Of a DNA stretch of 64,000 nt, positions 41,305 to 49,612 are shown piece after piece. Source of the DNA: Pseudomonadota bacterium. GTDB taxonomy: Bacteria; Pseudomonadota; Alphaproteobacteria; Sphingomonadales; Govanellaceae. The notes below the pieces were generated by a model. The model searched no databases. It worked only from the letters and a program-made list of their open reading frames with translations, and was not told the origin of the DNA. The stretch is taken from assembly GCA_003577275.1 (NCBI GenBank), contig QEVO01000002.1, forward strand, positions 372,001 through 436,000, in the 5' to 3' direction. The translations under genes were made by a program, and so were the position numbers. How positions within the stretch are numbered: the stretch's first letter is position 1; each line of letters begins with the position of its first letter.

Positions 41305-42465
41305 TTAGAGACCGCGCGCGTCGATTGGCCAAATATCGACCAGTTCATCCCCACGAACACAATGATAATAGTTATACAAATTGACCGTCGGGTCACAGTG
41401 CGGCACGATAAATTCCATGCGATCCCCCAGGTCGGGCTTGCTTGCGCCTTCCGCGAAGGTCACATGCCCATGCTCGTCGCCGCGGTATTCGTACCTCACG
41501 CCGCCCGGCGCGCCGCGAGCGATAATCGGCACGCCGCCATCCACGGCGAAATGCTTAAGGCCGGCGTCGCAAGTAACGCCGCCGGCAAAATTGCTGCTGA
41601 TCACTGATGACTGGACGAATAAAGACACATCGAAGGGAGGCGTAAGTCCGCCATTCATCCAAACGCGGTTATACTGAGCATCCATGAAGACGTAGGAACC
41701 AACCTGCAGCTCAGTCAGAACGCCGGCAGGACCATCAATGTCAAATGTTCCGGTACCGCCGCCGGTAACAATCGCCGGCGTAAGCCCTATCGCGCTGAGT
41801 TCTTCGCACAAAACCTTCAGCCCACCCATGACCGACAAGGCCGCTTCCTGGCGTTTTTCGGTATTCTCGATGTGCTGCACATGGCCGGCGTAGCATTGAA
41901 CCCCGCGATAGTCGAGATTATCGAGATCGTGAACCAATCTCGCCAATTCGATCGCATTCTTTTGGCTGGCCACGCCGGTGCGCCGCATGCCCGAATCGAT
42001 ATCGATTACCACCCCAATGCGTCGACCCGCCTGCTTGAACAGGGCAGATAGCCGCATCGCATTGAGTGGATGGTCTGTTACAACGCAAAGACCCTCGTCA
42101 ATTCCGGATAGTTCAACCGCACGAAAAATTTTATCCTCGGTGATCAGGGGCGAGGTAATGAGAATGTTGGATATGCCGGCATGGCCCATGACCTCAGCTT
42201 CGCCGATGGTGGCGCAGCAGATGCCGACGGCGCCAGCTGCAATTTGTTTTTCGGCGATTGCTACCGATTTGTGACATTTGACATGCGGCCGTATGCCGAC
42301 GCCGAATTCCCTGCCGGCTTCGGCCATCCTGAGGATGTTTGCCTCCAAAACGTCAAGATCAAGGATCAAGGCCGGAGTGCTCAACCTAGTCCGCGCCGCA
42401 GGTTTGCCGATCAACTGCATGTTAGGCCCGCGGCTTGCTTTTGGCATGATAACTTTTCTCACCAT
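41305..42465 (-). CDS. DSD1 / D-threonine aldolase-type PLP enzyme
   Basis: A 386-residue fold-type III PLP protein. LSTPALILDLDVLEANIL and GVGIRPHVKCHKSVAIAEKQ place the PLP lysine; GVQCYAGHVQHIE and IVTGGGTGTFDIDG bind cofactor; the C-terminal HCDPTVNLYNYYHCVRGDEL carries the His-Cys-Asp metal site shared by D-threonine aldolases, D-3-hydroxyaspartate aldolases and D-serine dehydratases. It should cleave or dehydrate a D-beta-hydroxy-alpha-amino acid, giving glycine plus aldehyde in the aldolase case. First gene of a five-gene minus-strand operon, divergent from the MalT-like regulator. A second start (MPKAS, 18 bp downstream) is possible. Confidence 0.9.
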   Translation of the reverse strand: MVRKVIMPKASRGPNMQLIGKPAARTRLSTPALILDLDVLEANILRMAEAGREFGVGIRPHVKCHKSVAIAEKQIAAGAVGICCATIGEAEVMGHAGISNILITSPLITEDKIFRAVELSGIDEGLCVVTDHPLNAMRLSALFKQAGRRIGVVIDIDSGMRRTGVASQKNAIELARLVHDLDNLDYRGVQCYAGHVQHIENTEKRQEAALSVMGGLKVLCEELSAIGLTPAIVTGGGTGTFDIDGPAGVLTELQVGSYVFMDAQYNRVWMNGGLTPPFDVSLFVQSSVISSNFAGGVTCDAGLKHFAVDGGVPIIARGAPGGVRYEYRGDEHGHVTFAEGASKPDLGDRMEFIVPHCDPTVNLYNYYHCVRGDELVDIWPIDARGL

Positions 42466-42554
42466 TTACTCATGTTCTCAATTTGTCCCAAGGGCTTGCC
42501 GCTCGGGGACGTAATTGACTTAGGGTATAAAATGTGCTGAAAATCACCTGAGTT

Positions 42555-42576
42555 TCCCCCTGCGTTTTGAGGGGGT
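42555..42576. promoter_or_regulatory. 22-bp C5/G5 operator candidate, site 1
   Basis: T-CCCCC-T, a 9-nt core gCGTTtTga, then GGGGG-T. Two related sites with identical spacing lie at 45492-45513 and 49521-49542. This one is in the divergent region between the DSD1-type operon (start 90 bp away) and the MalT-like regulator gene (start 25 bp away). MalT itself binds G-rich boxes (GGGGAkGAGG). Confidence 0.55.
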
Positions 42577-42600
42577 CACCTCCTCAAAAGAGCATTAAAT

Positions 42601-45465
42601 TTGCCTGGTTATGGCGATGGGGCCCCTTCTGACCGGCTATTGGATATGGTAAAGCGCAGTGGACGGTACGGTGCTTTTTCTGAACACAGTGTGAGCCTGC
42701 CAATCATTCTGACCAATAAGGTGCGCGCGCCCGCCGGCGCTTCCGCAGCGTCTTTGCGGCCACGCCTGGTTCCACCTTTACAGGAATTGGAATCTTCCAG
42801 ACTCGTCTTGCTTAAAGCGCCTGCCGGTTACGGCAAGACAACGCTGCTGCGCCAATACTACGACTTTCTTTCCGACCATGATTTTGCCGTCGCCTGGCTA
42901 AGATTTGACGCAGCGGAAAATGAAAAGACGCGGGCAGTCGCCTATATTGCGGCGGCATTCGCGGAAATCGACCCCGGACTTAATGCTGATCTGGCTCCCA
43001 TCTTCTCCGCACTGCCTCCCCTGCCGGTGGAAGATATTCTTGCCGCCCTGCTTAATCGGCTGGAAAGCATCAACAGGCATATCTTTTTTCTCGTCGATGA
43101 TTATCACACGATTCATGATGCGGAAGTTCACAAGGCCTTTTTCTACTTTCTTGTAAATATGCCGCACAACGTGCATTGCGTGGTCGCCAGCCGCAGTCTT
43201 CCCCCCTGGACCCTGTCGGAAATTTCCCATGGCGGCGCGGTTCGCGTATTCGAGGATACAGAAATTCGTTTTAATCCCGAAGAAATCGCGGAATATCTAA
43301 AAGAAAAGCATGGCGTCATCCTTGATGACGCCGGCTTGAAAGCGCTCTACCGTCAAACCGAGGGATGGATCACTGCCGTCAAACTTGCCTCGCTGTCCTT
43401 GGAAAAGCAACATTCCGGGCTCCTGCCGGACAAGGTCATCACGGGCACTCACAGGGGTCTCGTCAATTATCTGGCCGGGACGGTTTTTGAAAGACAGGAC
43501 CGGGAGACCCAGGAATTCCTGCTCCAGACCGCGCCTCTTGATCGGTTCTGTTCTTCCTTATGCGACGCCGTCACCGGCTCCAACAATGCGCGCGCCATGT
43601 TGGACAAGCTGCTGCGCGAGAATCTGTTTCTGGAGCCCCTGGATGCCCAGGGAGAGTGGTACCGCTATCATTCGCTGTTCGCCGAATTTCTCATCGATAG
43701 GCTTGAGAAACACCCACGCCTTAAACGCGCGGATATACATCGCAAGGCAAGCTTCTGGTTTGAAGTGAACCGACAGCCCTATGCCGCCGCCGAACACGCC
43801 ATGGCTGGCGGCGCAGAAGCGCGCAAAGAAGCGCTCATAGAGGCTGCTATCCTCAGCATGGTGCGTGCAAGCCAGATCTCGCTTGCCATCGGCTGGTTCG
43901 AAAGCTTGCCGAAAGCTTTTTCGGAAAATAAGCCAAATGTGCTCATCCCCATGGCTTGGTCATATTTCGTGGCCAGGCGTATGAAAAAGGCGCAAGAATT
44001 ACTGGCGCAAGCAAGAAGCCTGCTGACGCAACGCCCCGAGCAGCTTAGCGAGGAGGACAAGGCGCATTTAGATGAATTTCTTGTTGAAACTGAAATTGCC
44101 GAGCTTGATATCAAGCGAACGCAGCTGGGCGAAGTGCCCGACATAAAAATCTTGAAGGCGATTAAGGAACGGCTCAGTCCAGAATGGCATTTTCTCCGCG
44201 CTTATGTAGAACTGCAAATGTGCCATGCCAACATACAGGAAGACAAACTTGACGCCGCCTTCGCAGCCGCCTCGGATTCGGTGATTTTCGCCAAGAAGGT
44301 GCCTAACGCATTTATCGCCAATTTGGCGCTCGAACAGCTTGCTCAGATCCGATTTTTGCAAGGCCGTCTGGATGAGGCGCGGCAGTATTGCAGCCAGGCG
44401 ATTGATAGAGCTCTTGATGATATTGGCGCGCCTTTGCCGGTCGCCAGCCATTTCCATCTGCTATTTGCCAAGATTTATTATGAGTCGAACGACCTGCAAA
44501 AATCCCATGCTCACCTTGATGAGGCCATGCGGCTGACGGCGCTCAATGAAAGTCCTGACGTCCTGTGCGAGACTGAAATTCTCGCCGCCAAGCATATCGC
44601 AGTGTCTCACGGCGAACATGCCGCTGCAAACAGGCTCATCGAGTATAACAACCGCCAGCTCGATCTCAGCATGCCGCAATCCATTGATCGCGTCAGGTCA
44701 TACCAGGCATGGTTCTTGACCGGCTGCGGCGATCTGGACGCGGCGGAAGGCATTTTGAAGCAAATCTCAGCGCCCACCGGCCGCGCGGCGCCGCCCCCCA
44801 CGCTGACCATCAATCCGCTGTTGGAAATCCGCTACTTGGCGTTATGCCGCTATCTGATTGCCAGCCAAAAGGCGGAACAGGCGGTCAATTGGCTGCGCTA
44901 TCTCCTGCGTCAGGCCCAGCAAGGCCGGCGAACACAGTCATGCATCGCCATTCATGGCCTTTTGGCGCTGGTCCAAATCCAGCGTGACCAGCCCGATAAT
45001 GCGCTCAGGAATGTGCGTGAAATGCTGATGCTTGGCGAACAGGGAGGGTTTGCTCGCACCATCGTCGATCTTGGCGATGATCTGGTTGCCTTGATCGATG
45101 ACTATCAGAAACGCCTTTCCCGCTCCGAGGAGGCCTCAGGACACGAGGAAAGGTTACAGTATGTCCGGCATTTGCTGAACGTTGCTAAAGGAAGCGTTGC
45201 GCCCATAACAGCCGCCAAGAGTACGGCTCGGAAATCAATGGCTGAACCGCTTCAGGGCGAAGGTTCCTATGACCGACTTACCAGCCGTGAGCTGCAGATT
45301 CTGGAACTCATTGCGGCGGGAAAGAGAAATCGGGAAGTCGCCAGCGAATTACTCATCGCTGAATCGAGCGTTCGTTGGCATGTGCGTAATCTTTATGCGA
45401 AATTGGAAGCTCACAACCGCACGGAGGCCAGCGCCAAAGCCCGCGCCTTGAAGCTCATTCACTAA
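42601..45465 (+). CDS. MalT-like LuxR-family ATP-dependent activator (LAL)
   Basis: A 954-residue signal-transduction ATPase of the MalT/STAND type. Walker A GYGKTT is at about residues 76-81 within LLKAPAGYGKTTLLRQYY, and IFFLVDDYHTI looks like Walker B. A winged-helix/arm region and a long TPR-like helical superhelix (about residues 380-830) would bind an inducer. The LuxR-type HTH is at the end: RLTSRELQILELIAAGKRNR, then IAESSVRWHVRNLYAKLEAH. Start is taken as TTG 42601; ATG 42646 is an alternative. It probably controls the divergent operon and neighbouring genes that share the C5/G5 element. Confidence 0.93.
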   Translation: MPGYGDGAPSDRLLDMVKRSGRYGAFSEHSVSLPIILTNKVRAPAGASAASLRPRLVPPLQELESSRLVLLKAPAGYGKTTLLRQYYDFLSDHDFAVAWLRFDAAENEKTRAVAYIAAAFAEIDPGLNADLAPIFSALPPLPVEDILAALLNRLESINRHIFFLVDDYHTIHDAEVHKAFFYFLVNMPHNVHCVVASRSLPPWTLSEISHGGAVRVFEDTEIRFNPEEIAEYLKEKHGVILDDAGLKALYRQTEGWITAVKLASLSLEKQHSGLLPDKVITGTHRGLVNYLAGTVFERQDRETQEFLLQTAPLDRFCSSLCDAVTGSNNARAMLDKLLRENLFLEPLDAQGEWYRYHSLFAEFLIDRLEKHPRLKRADIHRKASFWFEVNRQPYAAAEHAMAGGAEARKEALIEAAILSMVRASQISLAIGWFESLPKAFSENKPNVLIPMAWSYFVARRMKKAQELLAQARSLLTQRPEQLSEEDKAHLDEFLVETEIAELDIKRTQLGEVPDIKILKAIKERLSPEWHFLRAYVELQMCHANIQEDKLDAAFAAASDSVIFAKKVPNAFIANLALEQLAQIRFLQGRLDEARQYCSQAIDRALDDIGAPLPVASHFHLLFAKIYYESNDLQKSHAHLDEAMRLTALNESPDVLCETEILAAKHIAVSHGEHAAANRLIEYNNRQLDLSMPQSIDRVRSYQAWFLTGCGDLDAAEGILKQISAPTGRAAPPPTLTINPLLEIRYLALCRYLIASQKAEQAVNWLRYLLRQAQQGRRTQSCIAIHGLLALVQIQRDQPDNALRNVREMLMLGEQGGFARTIVDLGDDLVALIDDYQKRLSRSEEASGHEERLQYVRHLLNVAKGSVAPITAAKSTARKSMAEPLQGEGSYDRLTSRELQILELIAAGKRNREVASELLIAESSVRWHVRNLYAKLEAHNRTEASAKARALKLIH

Positions 45466-45491
45466 CCCTTATCCCTGCCCCTGCCCTTCCA

Positions 45492-45513
45492 TACCACTCC
45501 AGAGTGAGGGGGT
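45492..45513. promoter_or_regulatory. 22-bp C5/G5 operator candidate, site 3 (degenerate)
   Basis: T-ACCAC-T, core CCAGAGTGA, then GGGGG-T: the right half equals site 1 (TGAGGGGGT) and the left arm is degenerate, with the same 22-bp length. It ends 57 bp before the start of the Tat-exported aminotransferase gene. Confidence 0.45.
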
Positions 45514-45570
45514 TTCACGTTGTCCATCCTGCTAGGCTTGGCGGTCAACGTAAAATCTCTGGAGTGGTCA

Positions 45571-46875
45571 ATGAGCAATTTTCCTACCTTAAGAGATATT
45601 GATCGCAGAAAATTCCTGCTTGGCTTGACCGGAGCGGCCGGCTTGGCCGCAGCATCCAACGCCTATGGGCAACCGCTTTCCAAGTCGGCCCTTGATCTGC
45701 CCCTTGCGGCAACTGGCGGCCAAATCGATGAAAATAAGCTCTGGGCGCAGGTCAAAACCCTGTTTCCTTTAAGGCCGGGGCTCATTCATCTCAATTCGGT
45801 GAACTTTGCTCCCTCCTCCAAGCCGGTTATTGAAAAGATGGAAGCGCTTTCCAGGAGCGTAAATGGTGACCCTTCCTTTGAAAACCGCTTCAAGTTCGAG
45901 GAAAGCATTGAATCAGTTCGCGACGCAGTGGCGGTGATGCTGGGCGCCGATCATGACGAGATCGCCATAACCCGCAACACCAGTGAGGGTAATCGGACGG
46001 TCATATCTGGACTTGACCTCGGCCCACGGGATGAAGTGGTCATTTGGGATCAGAATCATGAATCAAACAACATCGCCTGGGATGTGTGGGCGTCGAGATA
46101 CGGCTTCAAGGTTGTTCGAGTGTCTACGCCCCTCCAACCTAAAACTCCTTCTGATCTAATCAAGCCCTTCAGGCAGGCGCTCAACGCGCGCACAAAAGTA
46201 CTTGCTTTTAGCCATGTTTCAAATATGTCCGGCATCGCCTTGCCGGCCGCCGAGTTATGCCGCATCGCCGCCAAGAAAGGCATTCTTACGCTGGTGGACG
46301 GCGCGCAAACCTTCGGTATGATGAACTTAGATTTGCATGAAATGGGCTGCGATTTTTTTACCGGCAGCGCTCATAAATGGCTGGCCGGCCCCCATGAAGT
46401 AGGCGTTCTGTATGTGCGCGCCTCGCGCGTCGAGCGGCTATGGCCGTCGATGGTGACCCACAATTGGGAAAAAATGGCCACCACCGGCGCCAGAAAATTT
46501 GAATGTCTGGGCCAGCGCCAGGATGGCCGCATTGATGCGCTGAAGGTTGCGGTAGACTTGCATAACACGCTGGGATATGAGCGAGTCGAACAGCGCATTC
46601 GTTTCCTGGCGACCTATTTACGCACCGCCATTGCGGCCCTAGGCAAGGTCGATTTCATAACCCCTTCCCAGCCTGAAATGAGTGCCGGCATCGTCATGTT
46701 CATGCTCAATACCGACAATCCTCGTGGCGTGATGGAGACATTCTATAACAAATATAATGTGTCGGCCGTTTCTTATCCTCGCAGCAGCAAATCTGCCGTC
46801 AGGTTCAGCCCCAATATCTACGTCACGACCAATGAACTCGACATTGCCGTCAAGGCTGTTTCCGCCCTCCTGTAA
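45571..46875 (+). CDS. Tat-exported class V aminotransferase (isopenicillin-N-epimerase-like)
   Basis: A 434-residue fold-type I PLP enzyme. The N-terminus DIDRRKFLLGLTGAAGLAAA is a twin-arginine signal, so the folded, cofactor-loaded enzyme is expected in the periplasm. RNTSEGNRTVISGLDL, SHVSNMSGIALPAAELCRIA, LVDGAQTFGMMNLDLHEMGC and TGSAHKWLAGPHEVGVLYVR, with the PLP lysine, define the class V group that includes isopenicillin N epimerase and cysteine desulfurase relatives. Start at 45571 follows GGAGTGGTCA. A periplasmic epimerase or lyase fits a D-amino-acid theme; actual reaction unknown. Confidence 0.9.
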   Translation: MSNFPTLRDIDRRKFLLGLTGAAGLAAASNAYGQPLSKSALDLPLAATGGQIDENKLWAQVKTLFPLRPGLIHLNSVNFAPSSKPVIEKMEALSRSVNGDPSFENRFKFEESIESVRDAVAVMLGADHDEIAITRNTSEGNRTVISGLDLGPRDEVVIWDQNHESNNIAWDVWASRYGFKVVRVSTPLQPKTPSDLIKPFRQALNARTKVLAFSHVSNMSGIALPAAELCRIAAKKGILTLVDGAQTFGMMNLDLHEMGCDFFTGSAHKWLAGPHEVGVLYVRASRVERLWPSMVTHNWEKMATTGARKFECLGQRQDGRIDALKVAVDLHNTLGYERVEQRIRFLATYLRTAIAALGKVDFITPSQPEMSAGIVMFMLNTDNPRGVMETFYNKYNVSAVSYPRSSKSAVRFSPNIYVTTNELDIAVKAVSALL

Positions 46876-46899
46876 TCAGCTCAGCATTTCAATAGATTA

Positions 46900-46940
46900 A
46901 AAAAAAGACGGCGGCATGATCACATGCCGCCGTTAATTTT
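46900..46940. terminator. Bidirectional terminator
   Basis: acggcggcatg (46908-46918) and catgccgccgt (46923-46933) make a perfect 11-bp stem with a 4-base loop, with eight A on the left and TTAATTTT on the right. It serves convergent genes ending at 46875 (+) and 46969 (-), and is strongest for the minus-strand receptor gene. Confidence 0.92.
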
Positions 46941-46968
46941 GCCATCGTCAGACGGCAGTGCTCACGCC

Positions 46969-49398
46969 TTAGAAATTGAAAGCGCCATTGACGCCATAGG
47001 TTCTGCCAGGAGAGAAGATGCCGTTATGATCGCCGTTGTCCATCGGCCGGTTCTCAGCGACCGTATACCGATTGTCAAAGAGGTTATCGACGTAGGCAAG
47101 AAGCTTCCAACGATCGGATTTTACCCCAAGACGAATGTCGACAACTTCCGGATTTGACATTTTCTCAATGTTGTTATTGTCCGTATATCCTTGCCAGGCA
47201 TTTCTATAAAATGCATAGCTAAAGAGGTCCAGTTCATCCGTAAGGCGGTGGGTGTATGATACCACGGTCGACATCGTATACTTGAACGTACCTGGCACGC
47301 GATTACCGGCATAGTCATTCCCACCAATGCCAAAATCCTTGAATGTCGCGTCGAGATAGCCGAAAGCGGTTTGGATCTGAAGCCCCCCCACGGGCCGGGC
47401 GACAACTTCAACTTCAAATCCTTTATTTTCAATCTCGCCGGCATTGACGCCAAGCGCCTGGATCGGCATGACCGGATCTGTAATCCTGACCAGCGTGTCT
47501 TTGCGTTTTTGGAAGAACGCCGCGACGTTTACTCTTAAACGATGATCAAGCCAGTCGCTCTTGGCGCCGATTTCGTAGCTGATGGTTTTTTCTTCATCAA
47601 AGGGCAAGTATTCCACCGAACCAGAAATTGCATTAAATCCGCCGGCTTTGAAGCCGGTGACGACCTTAGCATATGCCAGGAAGTTATCCGATACTTGGAA
47701 GTTCACGCCGCCGCCAGGGCTTACATTAGAAAATGTGCGACTCGTGTGCTCGCCAAGGATGACGGGGTCAAGTCCGCCAAAAAACGCGGCGAATATTTCG
47801 CCGCAGGCCACCGGACATTCATCGGTGAACTCCTGAGCAAAATCGATTGACTTCCTGTCGCGGGTATACCGCAGATTGGCCCAGATATCGATGCGGTCGG
47901 AAACCTCATAGTTGCCTTCCAGGAAGAGGGCGACCGACTTAAGAGCTTGCTCATTGATATACTCTGTCGGGAACGTATCTCCCAGATAGCCGGTCCAGCC
48001 GGTGGCAAACGGCGTGAAGCCAAACATCGATATGGGCGTCCCGACCGGGATGGGCATGTGGGCCAACGCCGAGAATACCGGGGCCCACTCGGGCGTAACC
48101 ACGCCGGCGGCATACAAATCGGCAATGTTTGCGCCGCCCACGGCACCGGCGAATAGACCGCCGATCCTGTTTTCAAAATTCAAGACCGTGTCCTCGTCCA
48201 TATAGTTGACGCCGGCCATGAATTTGAAGCCATCAAAGCTCTTAGACGCGAATCGCAACTCGGCAAATAGCGAATCTTGCGATGAATCGAAAGCAATGTC
48301 TTTAATGTCGTAGCCGGTGTTATCCTCGTCTCTCCAGGATTCATAGTCGGCGGAGCGGAAGCTGACCAGCCCGGTCAGCGTGCCGAGATCGGTATTCCAG
48401 TTGACTTCCTGAATGGCTTGCGCTTGCTTCAGTTTTGAAATCTGCTTGCCATTGCGAAGTTGCTCATCGGTCTCATCCGGGCTGGTTCCGGGAACTTCAA
48501 AAAATTCATTCCTATCGAGGTATCCAACTTCCGCGTCGGGGGCCATCACCATCAAACCGGCGCCGCCATCGGTCCTGAAATACTCAACCGTGGTAAGGAA
48601 TTCCCAGTTTTCATTGGGGGTGTATAGCGAACGAACACGCACGGTCTTGTTATCGACTGCATCGGTATATTGATCTTGATTAACGATGTAGTCGAACCCC
48701 TTATCCTGGTCGATGTGCATCCCGGCAACCCGGATGGCCCATTTATCCTGAATGACCGGCACATTGAGCACGGCGCGGTATTCCTGCCGCTGCTTCGAAC
48801 CGATACGGACATCAGCGTTGCCTTCAAACTTATGCACCGGCTTCGCGCTTGTGATATTGATCGCGCCGCCCACGGCGTTCCGCCCGTAAAGGCCGGCTTG
48901 CGGACCGCGCAGAATTTCAACCTGGGCCAGATCAAAGAGGCTTGAGGTGGAGAAGAGAAGACCGCCGATATAAACGCCGTCACGGTAGACGCCGACGCTC
49001 GGGTCTTCATCCGAAATATTCCGGCCGCTGCCGCGGATTGATATTTCGGTCGATGTCTCGCTGTCCCTGGTGAAAGTGGCCGTGGGCACCAGTTCGAGGA
49101 AATCGGAAACCTCATCAAGTTGCCCGTCCTCCATAAGTTCGCTTGGAACGACCGACACGGCAATCGGGATGGCCTGCACGCTTTCCGAGCGTTTGCGCGC
49201 AAAGACCACGATTTCCTCGAATGCCTCATCACCGGCGGCCAAGGCGGGAACGCTTGCCATGCCGAATGGCGCAAGGGCCGTGCTTGCGATTAGCAAGGAC
49301 CGCAATCCCAGCGCCCGAATTGGCCGGACTAGGGCCAATTTCACGGTGCCGGCGTTACCGATTACGCCTTGCGATATAATCTTCTGGTTGCTCATCAT
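46969..49398 (-). CDS. TonB-dependent receptor 2
   Basis: An outer-membrane active transporter of 809 residues. Signal region ends near SVPALAAGDE; the TonB-box/plug start is FEEIVVFARKRSESVQAIPI; plug motifs SIRGSGRNISDED, YRDGVYIGGLL and LAQVEILRGPQAGLYGRN follow; the barrel ends FSPGRTYGVNGAFNF with the expected terminal Phe. AGGGAGC lies just before ATGATG; I use the first ATG at 49398. It faces away from the D-aminoacylase-like gene and their shared upstream region has C5/G5 site 2. It probably imports the oligomer handled by the enzymes around it. Confidence 0.95.
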   Translation of the reverse strand: MMSNQKIISQGVIGNAGTVKLALVRPIRALGLRSLLIASTALAPFGMASVPALAAGDEAFEEIVVFARKRSESVQAIPIAVSVVPSELMEDGQLDEVSDFLELVPTATFTRDSETSTEISIRGSGRNISDEDPSVGVYRDGVYIGGLLFSTSSLFDLAQVEILRGPQAGLYGRNAVGGAINITSAKPVHKFEGNADVRIGSKQRQEYRAVLNVPVIQDKWAIRVAGMHIDQDKGFDYIVNQDQYTDAVDNKTVRVRSLYTPNENWEFLTTVEYFRTDGGAGLMVMAPDAEVGYLDRNEFFEVPGTSPDETDEQLRNGKQISKLKQAQAIQEVNWNTDLGTLTGLVSFRSADYESWRDEDNTGYDIKDIAFDSSQDSLFAELRFASKSFDGFKFMAGVNYMDEDTVLNFENRIGGLFAGAVGGANIADLYAAGVVTPEWAPVFSALAHMPIPVGTPISMFGFTPFATGWTGYLGDTFPTEYINEQALKSVALFLEGNYEVSDRIDIWANLRYTRDRKSIDFAQEFTDECPVACGEIFAAFFGGLDPVILGEHTSRTFSNVSPGGGVNFQVSDNFLAYAKVVTGFKAGGFNAISGSVEYLPFDEEKTISYEIGAKSDWLDHRLRVNVAAFFQKRKDTLVRITDPVMPIQALGVNAGEIENKGFEVEVVARPVGGLQIQTAFGYLDATFKDFGIGGNDYAGNRVPGTFKYTMSTVVSYTHRLTDELDLFSYAFYRNAWQGYTDNNNIEKMSNPEVVDIRLGVKSDRWKLLAYVDNLFDNRYTVAENRPMDNGDHNGIFSPGRTYGVNGAFNF

Positions 49399-49520
49399 GC
49401 TCCCTAACCTTGGCTTATATATGAACATACTTGCCCGCCATCACCCACGCGACAGTTTTCATAGTGTCCATACCGATGTGCTAGCCGGCTTTACCTCTTT
49501 ACTCGGCTTGTTTGCCAGTC

Positions 49521-49542
49521 TCCCCCTCCGTTCTACGGGGGT
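49521..49542. promoter_or_regulatory. 22-bp C5/G5 operator candidate, site 2
   Basis: T-CCCCC-T, core cCGTTcTac, then GGGGG-T: 18 of 22 positions equal to site 1 and the same arm spacing. It lies between the receptor 2 start (123 bp) and the deacylase start (71 bp), so it could serve both. Confidence 0.55.
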
Positions 49543-49612
49543 AAGGCAGGGGTTGCGCATATATTGTTCGGCTATATCCTGCTGAAAAAATCCAACCAAG
49601 ATGGTGAGGTTA

